Below, one piece after another: positions 1 through 6,964 of a DNA stretch of 12,658 nucleotides; position 1 is the stretch's first letter, and each line of letters starts with the position of its first letter. The stretch is from Candidatus Blautia equi (GTDB taxonomy: Bacteria; Bacillota; Clostridia; Lachnospirales; Lachnospiraceae), in the NCBI GenBank assembly GCA_018064695.1, contig JAGHUU010000124.1:1-12658 (forward strand), written 5' to 3'. Both the position numbers and the translations under genes were made by a program. Under the pieces are notes generated by a model that saw only the letters and a list, made by a program, of their open reading frames with translations, did not search any database and was not told the DNA's origin.

Positions 1-162
1 GGAGAGAGACCAGACAGCAATAACTGCAGTATGATTTCTCTCCTCGTTTCATCGTTCTTGTTTTACGATTTTCCATGAAATGGTTTTAATAGGTTTGGGC
101 ACGAAGAATAAGTTATTTCTTCCCACAAATTTTTCGGATGGTGAAACAATGTAACACCTTTT

Positions 163-186
163 AAAAATTACCCTGAGGCGCAGGGT
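163..186 (-). terminator. Rho-independent terminator of the surface-protein gene
   Basis: Read on the minus strand, the perfect 6-base inverted repeat ACCCTG/CAGGGT (arms 181-186 and 170-175) closes a 5-base loop. It is followed at once by TAATTTTTAA, a U-rich tract in the RNA. It lies about 40 bases past the stop codon of the leftward gene ending at 226. The plus-strand side of the stem has no T-tract, so the signal is read as one-directional. The stem is short but GC-rich. Confidence 0.65.
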
Positions 187-225
187 GTCCAGGGTTCGAG
201 GTCTTTTGTTTGTTTTCTGAGAAAA

Positions 226-2433
226 TCAGGCGTGTTTCTTTTTGGAAAGTACAACTGCAATTCCTGTAAGGGATACCAGCATGAGCATGAGATAGAGCAT
301 TGGGGTGGATTCATCTCCGGTTTTTACAGGCTTTACATTTGCTCCATGTGTGGTGCCGGCTGCAGGTGCTTTGGCTGGTTTGGAAGGTTTAGCTGGTTTA
401 GCCGGTTTGGATGGAGAGGATGGTTTTGCAGGGGCTGCTGCCGGAGCCTTTTTCTTCTGCAGCTCAAGCTTGATATCGATCTCGTAAATGCCCTCATCCG
501 GATTAAATACAACGTGCTGATCTCCGGTTACGGTATAATCCATGTCTTCCAGTTTGTATACATTCACTCCATCATCGGAGGAATCGATGCTTACGAAGCA
601 GACATCATAATAGGTACTTCCTGTATCTTTGATCAGAACCGGATAGCTTACAGTTTCACCTGCACGCAGCATGAGGATCTCGTCGTAATCTTTCAGACCC
701 TCTCTGTAAAGAGCAATGTGAAATGGTTCGTCAGGCTCGATCATGTTTTTGTGGTCCTCATCCCAGCAGGTTAATGTCAGATTATATCTTCCTGCATAGG
801 AGTAACCGGTTGGTTTCATATCGTTTTTGTAGACAAAGCTTACCTTTGGGGCCTTGTTAAATGCATCTACGGTAATGAATGGATCACTGTCTTCCAGAGA
901 TTCGTACAGGAATGTGTAATAGAATGGTTCATACTCATCATCTCCATCAGCGTGGAAATACCATGGTTCGGATTCTTTATGAACAATACCGTCATTATCC
1001 ATCAGGAATACATAGTAGTGGCCGTATTCAACATTTTCAAATGTAACTTTCTGAAGGGAATCTCCTCTGAAATAGAGTCTCTGTGGAGTTCCGTAGAGCT
1101 CAGTACCCTCATCATCCAGGAATAAGCCGGCATATAATTCATCATCGGAGATCAGACCAAGATATCCTTCTGTATACCAATCCCAGGTCATCTGTTCCAC
1201 GGAAACCTCTACGCTTCCGAAGACATCTTTTCTCTGGAAATCCAGATAAACATCTCTATGTACATCACCGGATTCATGATCGAATTCAAAGGTGCCCTCA
1301 CCTGTGAGGATATATGGGAAGTCATCATCTTCTGTATCTACGCGCTGTCCGGATACGTCCACAAGATAGATATCGTAATAAGTAAGACCTTCCTCATGAA
1401 GCATAAGGTTTACATCTAATTCAGAACAGCCGCAGGCATTTACCCAGCAGTTATATGGATCCTCTGCATCCGGCTCCCAGAAGCCGATATAACATTCAAC
1501 GTAAGGATCTGCCTCCTCAAGCTCATACTCGTGATTGCTGTCCCAGTAGCTTACATGCAGAGTTACATTTCCATCATATGCGGTGTTGGCGCGAACCTCT
1601 TTGCTTTTTCGAATCATGTTCAGCTCAGCAGCAGGCTGGTCATCAGAGATTGTAATTACATTGGTCTCTCCATCAGCTGCGTAGAAGATCTCCTCGATCG
1701 TATTATCATCATACCAGCCGCGAACGATGGTCTCATTGTATGGAAGGACTTCGCCGTCCCATTTCATTGGAAGAACATAATAGGTTCCGTATGGAATATC
1801 CTCTACAGTTTCGTATTCATAGCTGCTGGATTCGTAGTTGAGAGCGATCATATCTCCAACCTGCTCTGCACCTTCTGCATCCGAAAACAGACCAAAGTAG
1901 TAATCGCTGTAGATGCACTCTTCACTGATGCCCCAAAGCTGGTCATCCAGAAGCAGTCTCAGGGAAAGAGTCAGGGAACCGGTTTCTGCAGGTTCTTCTG
2001 CTGCAAGAAGCAGTTCCGGGATCTCCTCCTCGGACTCTTCGGTAGTAGTATCTTCCTCCGGGTATACATCCTCATCTTCGGCTTCAGCTTCCTCAGTGCT
2101 GTCCTCATTTTCGGTTTCAACTTCCTCATCTTCAACTTCATCTTCTTCGGCCTGTTCTTCTACGGCTTCGATCTCAGGCTCTTCGGACTCATCTGCGCTC
2201 TCTGCAGCTTCTGCCTCAGGCTCTTCTTCAACCGGTATCTCAGTGGTTTCTGTCTCAGCATCAACTGCGATTTCCACCGGCTCAGCGGAATCGGTTTCTT
2301 CTGTTGCTTCAGCCTCGGTCACCACCTCGGTCTCTTCAACGAATGCTTCTGCATTCACCAATGTCGGCTGTGTAAAGATCATGCTCACTGCAAGTCCGCC
2401 TGTTACCACTTTTTTCCACATTTTTCTTCTCAT
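226..2433 (-). CDS. Secreted, sortase-anchored acidic surface protein with duplicated A-B domains
   Basis: I do not recognise a named family for the whole 735-residue protein. Residues 1-28 form a signal peptide (basic start, hydrophobic core, VNA cleavage site). Residues 29-150 are extremely acidic: about half Glu/Asp, with no Lys, Arg or His before residue 159. Two copies of a two-part unit follow. A1 (about 153-280) and A2 (about 396-530) share a YxGLF-D-EG...YG-YYV pattern resembling Cna-B/SpaA-like beta domains. B1 (about 288-402) and B2 (about 549-661) share NxTL...W-D...TYYD...Y-TG. Residues 661-690 are a Pro/Ala/Lys wall-spanning spacer. The C-terminus has a PVKTGD sorting motif (702-707), a hydrophobic helix (about 711-729) and a KKKHA tail, a non-canonical LPXTG-type signal. 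A role as a wall-attached adhesin or binding protein is an inference. The start at 2433 is the first in-frame ATG but has no clear ribosome site; ATG at residue 5 is an alternative. The gene is monocistronic, with a terminator just downstream. No sortase gene is in the window. Confidence 0.85.
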   Translation of the reverse strand: MRRKMWKKVVTGGLAVSMIFTQPTLVNAEAFVEETEVVTEAEATEETDSAEPVEIAVDAETETTEIPVEEEPEAEAAESADESEEPEIEAVEEQAEEDEVEDEEVETENEDSTEEAEAEDEDVYPEEDTTTEESEEEIPELLLAAEEPAETGSLTLSLRLLLDDQLWGISEECIYSDYYFGLFSDAEGAEQVGDMIALNYESSSYEYETVEDIPYGTYYVLPMKWDGEVLPYNETIVRGWYDDNTIEEIFYAADGETNVITISDDQPAAELNMIRKSKEVRANTAYDGNVTLHVSYWDSNHEYELEEADPYVECYIGFWEPDAEDPYNCWVNACGCSELDVNLMLHEEGLTYYDIYLVDVSGQRVDTEDDDFPYILTGEGTFEFDHESGDVHRDVYLDFQRKDVFGSVEVSVEQMTWDWYTEGYLGLISDDELYAGLFLDDEGTELYGTPQRLYFRGDSLQKVTFENVEYGHYYVFLMDNDGIVHKESEPWYFHADGDDEYEPFYYTFLYESLEDSDPFITVDAFNKAPKVSFVYKNDMKPTGYSYAGRYNLTLTCWDEDHKNMIEPDEPFHIALYREGLKDYDEILMLRAGETVSYPVLIKDTGSTYYDVCFVSIDSSDDGVNVYKLEDMDYTVTGDQHVVFNPDEGIYEIDIKLELQKKKAPAAAPAKPSSPSKPAKPAKPSKPAKAPAAGTTHGANVKPVKTGDESTPMLYLMLMLVSLTGIAVVLSKKKHA

Positions 2434-2449
2434 CGTCTTGTTTGTATGG

Positions 2450-2464
2450 CTATTCCTGAACCAT
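2450..2464 (-). CDS. Possible four-codon leader ORF (MVQE) ahead of the surface-protein gene
   Basis: On the minus strand an AAAGGAG ribosome site (about 2468-2474) lies close to ATG GTT CAG GAA TAG. This mini-ORF is out of frame with the main gene and stops 16 bases before its ATG at 2433. It is the only good Shine-Dalgarno sequence near that gene. Either ribosomes load here and reinitiate downstream, or the site serves the main ATG poorly from about 34 bases away. The SD-to-ATG spacing is short (3 bases after GGAG), so real translation is uncertain. Confidence 0.3.
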   Translation of the reverse strand: MVQE

Positions 2465-2575
2465 ACTCTCCTTTCTTTTATACCTTAGCTTTACAGCCTG
2501 TTTCCCTTTGAGTAACTCCATTATCCGATTTATATAGTCCCAAAATCCGTACAAGGTTGTAAGTTTGATTCTCGG

Positions 2576-2592
2576 TGACAGAATTTTTGTCA
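2576..2592. promoter_or_regulatory. 17-base near-palindrome, candidate operator
   Basis: TGACA (2576-2580) and TGTCA (2588-2592) are perfect inverted arms. The inner bases continue the symmetry (AA with TT) apart from one mismatched pair, around a central T at 2584. The element ends 4 bases before the proposed -35 box of the ATPase operon, in the divergent intergenic region. This is a typical place for a dimeric regulator that could act on either gene. The regulator is unknown and none is encoded in the window. Confidence 0.4.
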
Positions 2593-2596
2593 GGTA

Positions 2597-2625
2597 TTTT
2601 CATATACGTCTGTTCGTGGTAAAAT
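2597..2625 (+). promoter_or_regulatory. Predicted housekeeping promoter of the V-ATPase operon
   Basis: A TTTTCA -35 box (2597-2602, 4 of 6 consensus) is separated by exactly 17 bases from a TAAAAT -10 box (2620-2625, 5 of 6). A TG at 2617-2618 gives an extended -10. Transcription would start near 2632, leaving a leader of about 50 bases before the first gene's AAGGAGGG ribosome site (2668-2674). No equally good promoter was found for the opposite strand. Confidence 0.55.
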
Positions 2626-2681
2626 AGCACCATATGTATGTGAATGATCCATAATTACCGGAACTGGAAGGAGGGTAAAGG

Positions 2682-2993
2682 ATGGAAGAAGCGATCAGAA
2701 AGCTGATGGAGATCGAAGATGCTGCCAGGGAGATCATGCAGGAGACGGTTCAGAATAAAAAATGGCTGTCTGAGCAGATGGAGCAGGCCTGCAGGGAATA
2801 CGATGCAGAGCTGGATGCGGAGATGGAGGAGCGCTTAAAAGAGCTTCGGGAATCCATAGGTGAGAGCACAGAAGAGCAGCTGACGAAATTAAGAGAAAAG
2901 AACAGCAGAGCATTAGAGAATCTGGAGATCTATTACGAACAAAATCACGAACGACTGTCACAGGAACTTTTTGAAAAAATTCTGCAGTATTGA
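2682..2993 (+). CDS. V-type ATPase peripheral-stalk subunit G/H
   Basis: This 103-residue protein is almost entirely charged alpha helix with coiled-coil character and no membrane segment. Its opening resembles the short G/H stalk subunits of archaeal and bacterial V/A-ATPases (AhaH; NtpF in Enterococcus naming). Those pair with subunit E to form the peripheral stalk that holds the catalytic head against rotation. The sequence alone is low-information, so the call leans on position: it is the first gene after the promoter and is followed by subunit C. AAGGAGGG lies 7 bases before the ATG, so the start is secure. A 97-base gap separates it from ntpC, longer than most spacings in the operon. 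Confidence 0.75.
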   Translation: MEEAIRKLMEIEDAAREIMQETVQNKKWLSEQMEQACREYDAELDAEMEERLKELRESIGESTEEQLTKLREKNSRALENLEIYYEQNHERLSQELFEKILQY

Positions 2994-3051
2994 GCCGTCC
3001 GTTATTTGCGTGCCGTAAAAACCTCAGATTCTTTTATTTTTATACCCTGAA

Positions 3052-3071
3052 AAATATAGAGAAATATAGAG
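3052..3071 (+). repeat. Perfect tandem 10-base repeat upstream of ntpC
   Basis: AAATATAGAG occurs twice head-to-tail (3052-3061 and 3062-3071), directly before the GGAAAGGAAG ribosome site of ntpC. The tract is AU-rich and may keep the translation start unstructured. No known protein-binding motif is recognised. Confidence 0.6.
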
Positions 3072-3090
3072 GAAAGGAAGTGATGAGCTT

Positions 3091-4134
3091 ATGGGCAATG
3101 TACTTACATACAGCGGACTTACCACCAAGACCAGAGCCATGCAGAGCCGCCTGATCACGGAGAAGCAGATAGAAGAGATCCTGCATTTCACCTCTCTCTC
3201 CACCGTGGGCGCCTATCTGAAAAAGACAGAAGAATATAAGGACGAGCTGCAGGATCTGGACGAGACCCTGGCAGACCGCGAGACCCTGGAAAACCGCATC
3301 CGCATATCCGTTTTCCAGAACTTCTCCAGGCTCTACCACTTTGCAGGGCAGAGGCAGAGAAAATTCCTGGATCTTTACGGGAAAAGATATGAGATCCGTG
3401 TCCTTAAAGAACTCATCACCAACATCTTTGACCACAGGAAGACATCCTTCCCCAATCTGACCCCATACGAGATCTATTTTTACCGGCATTCCGGGCTGGA
3501 CCTGAAAAAGCTTTCCGCCTGCAGCACCATGGAGGAACTGATCTACGCCTTAAAAGGCAAAGAGTATTTCATTCCCCTCTCCGCGGCAGCAGAAGGTGAA
3601 GATCCAAAGCCCTTTGACTACAGCATGGCCCTGGATCTCTACTATTTTTCCCTCATCTGGAAGGAGCGCAAAAAACTCTTTAAGGGAGACGAATTAAAAG
3701 AGATCACCAGAGGCTTCGGAGAACAGTTTGACATGCTGAATCTCCAGTTTTTAAGAAGATCCATGAGACATGCAGGTACCTTACATAAAAATATCACCGA
3801 CCTGCTGATCCCAGTGCATTATAAGCTTAAGGAAGCAGAGCTGAAAGCCCTTGCGGAGGCCGGCAGCAGAGAGGAATTTGACCGGATCTTTGAGACCACC
3901 TGGTACGGACGGAAGTTTAAGGAATCAGAGGAATTCAGCCTTGAGACCTTCTTTAACTATCTGCTCCGCGTGACCCTGACCCGTCAGGCTAAAAAAGACC
4001 CCTATTCTGTGGCCACACTTTTTTCCTATCTTTATCTGAAGGAGAGAGAAGTGACACAGCTTATCATCGCAGTGGAGTGTGTTTCCTACGGAACACCTCC
4101 GGAAGAAGCGATCCGATACATACGAAGCAATTAA
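3091..4134 (+). CDS. ntpC: V-type ATP synthase/ATPase subunit C (AC39 family)
   Basis: Subunit C is the cytoplasmic socket that seats the D-F rotor shaft on the membrane K ring. The 347-residue length, all-helical composition and lack of transmembrane segments fit the V-ATPase C/AC39 (vATP-synt_AC39) family. The C-terminal stretch around residues 314-345 (YLYLKERE, then a Leu/Ile-rich helix with VECVSYG and PPEEAIRYI) is typical of this family's ending. AAAGGAAG lies about 10 bases before the ATG. An ATG at 3083 is closer to it but out of frame. The stop is 16 bases before the start of ntpI. In Enterococcus and Thermus operons subunit C follows E; here it precedes I. Confidence 0.93.
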   Translation: MGNVLTYSGLTTKTRAMQSRLITEKQIEEILHFTSLSTVGAYLKKTEEYKDELQDLDETLADRETLENRIRISVFQNFSRLYHFAGQRQRKFLDLYGKRYEIRVLKELITNIFDHRKTSFPNLTPYEIYFYRHSGLDLKKLSACSTMEELIYALKGKEYFIPLSAAAEGEDPKPFDYSMALDLYYFSLIWKERKKLFKGDELKEITRGFGEQFDMLNLQFLRRSMRHAGTLHKNITDLLIPVHYKLKEAELKALAEAGSREEFDRIFETTWYGRKFKESEEFSLETFFNYLLRVTLTRQAKKDPYSVATLFSYLYLKEREVTQLIIAVECVSYGTPPEEAIRYIRSN

Positions 4135-4150
4135 CCCCGGAGGTAAGACC

Positions 4151-6079
4151 ATGATTGAAAAAATGAAATTTGTCACCATCACCGGGCCAAAAGCGGACAT
4201 CGACAGGGCGGCAGCCACCTACCTGTCCAAATATGAGATCCATCTGGAAAATGCCATGACAGAGCTTACGGATGAATCCCACCTCACCCCGTTTTTGGAA
4301 GTCAATCCCTACAGGGAGGAATTAAATCTTGTAAATTCCTACTATGTAGAGCTGGACGAACCGGAGAAAGTAACACCTGCGGAACTGAAACCATCTGACG
4401 CTGCGGCAGCCATCTACCGCGTCCGGACAGCCCTTAAGAATCTGGAGGACGAAAAGAAAGAGCTGGAAGAGCAGTTGTCAGAGCTGGAAAAGCCGCTTGG
4501 CAAGATCCGCCCCTTCCGAAATCTGGAATTTGACGTATCAGACCTCTCTAAATTTGAATACATCCAGTGCCGCTTCGGCCGGATCCCAAGAGAACATTTC
4601 CAGAAATTCGAGGCCTATATCTTTAACAATCCCGACACCCTGTTCCTTAAGAGCAGTGAGGATGAAGGCTACGTCTACGGCGCTTACTTTGTGCCAAGAC
4701 ATCAGGCCACAAAGATCAACGCCATCTACTACTCCATGCATTTTGAACCGCTCCGCATTCCGGATGAATACGAGGGCACGGTGAAGGATGCCTGTGAGCT
4801 GTTGGAAGCACAGAAGAGCGAGATCGATCGGAAGCTCTCCGACAATCATAAGGCCCGTAAGGCACTGTTCCAGATGAATGCTTCCCAGATCGTTTCCGCC
4901 CGCGCATCACTTACCAGCCATGCAGAGTATTTTGACATCAGAAAGATGGCAGCCTGCACCAAGGGCAAGGACAACGACCTCTACTATATCATCTGCGGCT
5001 GGATGAGCGAGACCGACGCGGACGCACTCATTCAGGATACAGAGAACGATGACCAGTTCTACTGCATCGCCAACGACGACCGCCCGGATGATGACAAGGA
5101 ACCGCCTGTAAAGCTTAAGAATCCTAAGATCCTGAAGCCTTTTGAGATGTACACAAACATGTACGGTCTCCCGGCCTATGATGAGATGGACCCTACCTGG
5201 TTTATCGCCCTCACCTACTCCTTTATCTTTGGAGCAATGTTCGGCGATGTGGGACAGGGACTGCTCCTCTTTATAGGAGGCGCCCTTCTTTATAAATTCA
5301 AAAAGATGGATCTGGCCGGCATCATAAGCTGCGCCGGCGTCTTTTCCACCTTCTTCGGCTTCATGTTCGGCAGCATCTTCGGCTTTGAGGATGTGATAGA
5401 GGCCAGATGGCTGAGACCTACGGAGGCAATGACCAATGTACCGTTTATTGGTCAGTTAAATACAGTGTTTATTGTAGCCATCTGTTTTGGCATGTTCCTG
5501 ATCCTGACCTGTATGGTCTTCAACGTGCTGAATGCAGTGAAGATCAAAGATACGGAGAAGATCTGGTTTGACACCAACGCCGTGGCGGGACTGGTATTCT
5601 ACGGATCCCTCACAGCAGCCGTTCTTCTTTTCCTCACCGGAGCGAAGCTTCCGGCAGGCATTGTGATGGCAGTGATGTTCGGCGCACCGCTGATCGTTAT
5701 GTTCCTTAAGGAGCCGCTCACCCATCTGGTGGAGAAAAAATCCGCAAAGATCGAGGGCGGCGCAGGCATGTTCCTGGTGCAGGGCTTCTTTGAGATGTTT
5801 GAGGTGCTCTTAAGCTACTTCTCCAACACCTTATCCTTTGTCCGTATCGGCGCCTTTGCCGTGAGCCACGCAGCCATGATGGGCGTGGTACTCCAGCTGG
5901 CAGGCTACGAGGAAGGCGGCGGCAGCTTCAGCTGGGTCGTTATCATCCTTGGAAACCTCTTTGTCTGCGGTATGGAGGGACTGATCGTAGGCATTCAGGT
6001 ACTGAGACTGGAATATTATGAGTTCTTCAGCCGTTTCTATAAGGGCAGCGGAAGAGAATTTGAGCCATTTCATAAGTGA
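4151..6079 (+). CDS. ntpI: V-type ATP synthase/ATPase subunit I (membrane stator, a-subunit homologue)
   Basis: Subunit I forms the ion half-channels against the K ring and anchors the peripheral stalks. The start is set at 4151, where CGGAGGT (4138-4144) sits 6 bases upstream. The reading frame extends back to 4079, but those 24 codons overlap ntpC and have no ribosome site. The 642-residue product has a soluble N-terminal half (1 to about 345) with helical coiled-coil segments near 85-115 and 212-260. A C-terminal membrane half has about 7-8 helices between about 348 and 618. The signature LSYFSNTLSFVRIGAFAVSH supplies the essential stator arginine (R565). E609, Q616 and R619 lie in the conserved last helix (EGLIVGIQVLRLEYYEFFSRF). 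It is full length and looks intact. Confidence 0.96.
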   Translation: MIEKMKFVTITGPKADIDRAAATYLSKYEIHLENAMTELTDESHLTPFLEVNPYREELNLVNSYYVELDEPEKVTPAELKPSDAAAAIYRVRTALKNLEDEKKELEEQLSELEKPLGKIRPFRNLEFDVSDLSKFEYIQCRFGRIPREHFQKFEAYIFNNPDTLFLKSSEDEGYVYGAYFVPRHQATKINAIYYSMHFEPLRIPDEYEGTVKDACELLEAQKSEIDRKLSDNHKARKALFQMNASQIVSARASLTSHAEYFDIRKMAACTKGKDNDLYYIICGWMSETDADALIQDTENDDQFYCIANDDRPDDDKEPPVKLKNPKILKPFEMYTNMYGLPAYDEMDPTWFIALTYSFIFGAMFGDVGQGLLLFIGGALLYKFKKMDLAGIISCAGVFSTFFGFMFGSIFGFEDVIEARWLRPTEAMTNVPFIGQLNTVFIVAICFGMFLILTCMVFNVLNAVKIKDTEKIWFDTNAVAGLVFYGSLTAAVLLFLTGAKLPAGIVMAVMFGAPLIVMFLKEPLTHLVEKKSAKIEGGAGMFLVQGFFEMFEVLLSYFSNTLSFVRIGAFAVSHAAMMGVVLQLAGYEEGGGSFSWVVIILGNLFVCGMEGLIVGIQVLRLEYYEFFSRFYKGSGREFEPFHK

Positions 6080-6085
6080 GAAAAA

Positions 6086-6134
6086 GGATTTCAGGAACCT
6101 GAGGAGCAAAGAAATCCGGTATCTGAGAGGTCAG
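6086..6134 (+). promoter_or_regulatory. Intercistronic hairpins between ntpI and ntpK
   Basis: GGATTTC (6086-6092) pairs perfectly with GAAATCC (6111-6117). Immediately after, CTGA (6123-6126) can pair with TCAG (6131-6134) around a 4-base loop. Neither stem is followed by a run of T, so they do not look like terminators. They sit in the 105-base gap, the largest in the operon, just before the gene whose product is needed in the most copies. An RNA-processing, stability or translation-boosting role is an inference. Confidence 0.4.
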
Positions 6135-6184
6135 AAAATATTTTGCTCTCAACATTATAAGAATTATACAGGAGGTCATCTATC

Positions 6185-6616
6185 ATGACAGTTATCACAC
6201 AGATCACAGTTGCAGCAGCACTTATTCTCAGCATTATCCTTCCGTTCGGTTACTACCTCATTGGCGAGAAGAACCGCGGACGTTTTAAAACCACCATCGG
6301 CTTAAATGCCTTCTTCTTCTTTGGAACCATGCTGGTGGCCATCGCCATGATGTTCACAGGCACAGCTTCCGTACAGGCAGCAGAAGCTGACGCAGCCGGC
6401 TTTGCCACAGGCCTTGGCTACATTGCGGCAGCACTTGTTACCGGTCTTTCCTGCATCGGCGGCGGTATTGCAGTAGCCAGCGCGGCAAGCGCAGCCCTCG
6501 GCGCAGTCAGCGAGGACCAGAGCGTTCTCGGTAAATCCCTGATCTTCGTAGGTCTTGCAGAGGGTGTTTGTCTTTACGGACTTATCATCTCCTTCATGAT
6601 TCTTGGTAGATTATAA
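6185..6616 (+). CDS. ntpK: V-type ATP synthase/ATPase subunit K (proteolipid c-ring)
   Basis: K subunits form the rotating membrane ring that carries H+ or Na+. The 143-residue product is very hydrophobic. Residues about 72-104 (Gly/Ala-rich) and 112-141 form the classic c-subunit hairpin, with the loop AVSEDQSVLGKS between them. The ion-carrying carboxylate is E126, in GLAEGVCLYGLIIS. Upstream are two more hydrophobic helices (about 4-26 and 40-60) joined by a positively charged loop. The second ends in ASVQA-AEA, a signal-peptidase-like site. The protein may therefore be a four-helix proteolipid with one carboxylate, or may be cut to a 78-residue two-helix form. Compared from memory with Enterococcus NtpK, the Gln/Thr Na+ ligands appear replaced by Gly/Val, which leans to H+ but does not settle it. 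AGGAGGT (6170-6176) is well placed. Confidence 0.93.
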   Translation: MTVITQITVAAALILSIILPFGYYLIGEKNRGRFKTTIGLNAFFFFGTMLVAIAMMFTGTASVQAAEADAAGFATGLGYIAAALVTGLSCIGGGIAVASAASAALGAVSEDQSVLGKSLIFVGLAEGVCLYGLIISFMILGRL

Positions 6617-6617
6617 G

Positions 6618-6926
6618 ATGCAGATCTATCTCATCAGCGACAATGCAGATACCTATACAGGGATGCGGCTGGCAGGCGTGGACGGCGTGGTAGTTGAGGA
6701 CAGAGCGGAGCTTAAGGCGGCTCTGGAGCAGGCTGTGAACAACCCTGAGATCGGGATCCTTCTCCTTACGGAAAAGTTTGGAAGGGAGTTTCCTGAGATC
6801 ATAGACGAGGTGAAGCTTCAGCACAGGACCCCGCTGATCATTGAGATCCCTGACAGATACGGTACCGGCAGAAAACCGGATTTTATCACTTCCTATGTGA
6901 ACGAGGCCATAGGACTTCGGCTGTAA
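6618..6926 (+). CDS. ntpG: V-type ATP synthase/ATPase subunit F
   Basis: Subunit F binds D in the central rotor shaft. The 102-residue product has the small alternating alpha/beta fold typical of the family. It opens with a beta strand and Asn-Asp turn (MQIYLISDNAD), has a central GILLLTEKF strand, and has a late PLIIEIPD strand followed by a C-terminal helix. It is called atpF in many annotations and NtpG in Enterococcus; the symbol here follows the latter. The ATG at 6618 is one base after the ntpK stop (TAAGATG) and has no clear ribosome site, so translation is probably coupled to ntpK. A TTG at 6603 in the same frame is unlikely, since it would add five residues overlapping ntpK. Confidence 0.92.
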   Translation: MQIYLISDNADTYTGMRLAGVDGVVVEDRAELKAALEQAVNNPEIGILLLTEKFGREFPEIIDEVKLQHRTPLIIEIPDRYGTGRKPDFITSYVNEAIGLRL

Positions 6927-6941
6927 GCCGGTCTTCTGGCT
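6926..6941 (+). other. Small intercistronic hairpin between subunits F and E
   Basis: AGCCGG (6926-6931) and CTGGCT (6936-6941) form a 6-base-pair stem, with one G-U pair, around the loop TCTT. It begins on the last base of the F stop codon. No T-run follows, so it is not a terminator. It could be a stability or processing element, or chance. Confidence 0.3.
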
Positions 6942-6964
6942 AACAAAAACAGGCAGGTGTAAGT

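Noticed and set aside
1..44. Inverted repeat GGAGAGA (1-7) / TCTCTCC (38-44) at the window edge
   Set aside because: The loop is 30 bases with no following T-tract and no gene on the left is visible. It could be part of a terminator or element outside the window, but this cannot be supported.
1913..2488. Serine-rich plus-strand frame (191 codons)
   Set aside because: The poly-Ser character is simply the complement of Glu codons in the acidic tract. There is no ribosome site or domain.
1531..2511. Long plus-strand frame (326 codons) opposite the surface-protein gene
   Set aside because: It is the antisense shadow of the acidic, low-complexity coding region. It is rich in Phe, Cys and Leu runs with no family resemblance, and the minus-strand gene has signal peptide, repeats and anchor in order.
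2477..2575. Minus-strand promoter for the surface gene (TATAAA/GATAAT-like boxes near 2520-2534)
   Set aside because: None of the -10-like boxes has an acceptable -35 partner at 16-18 bases, so no call is made although a promoter must exist here or further upstream.
4079..4150. Upstream extension of subunit I
   Set aside because: These codons overlap the end of ntpC in another frame and lack a ribosome site; the ATG at 4151 has CGGAGGT and the family's normal N-terminus.
6185..6616. Assigning Na+ or H+ specificity to the ATPase
   Set aside because: The K subunit lacks obvious Gln/Thr Na+ ligands when compared from memory, but the alignment is by eye and clostridial enzymes vary. This was judged too weak to state as a finding.
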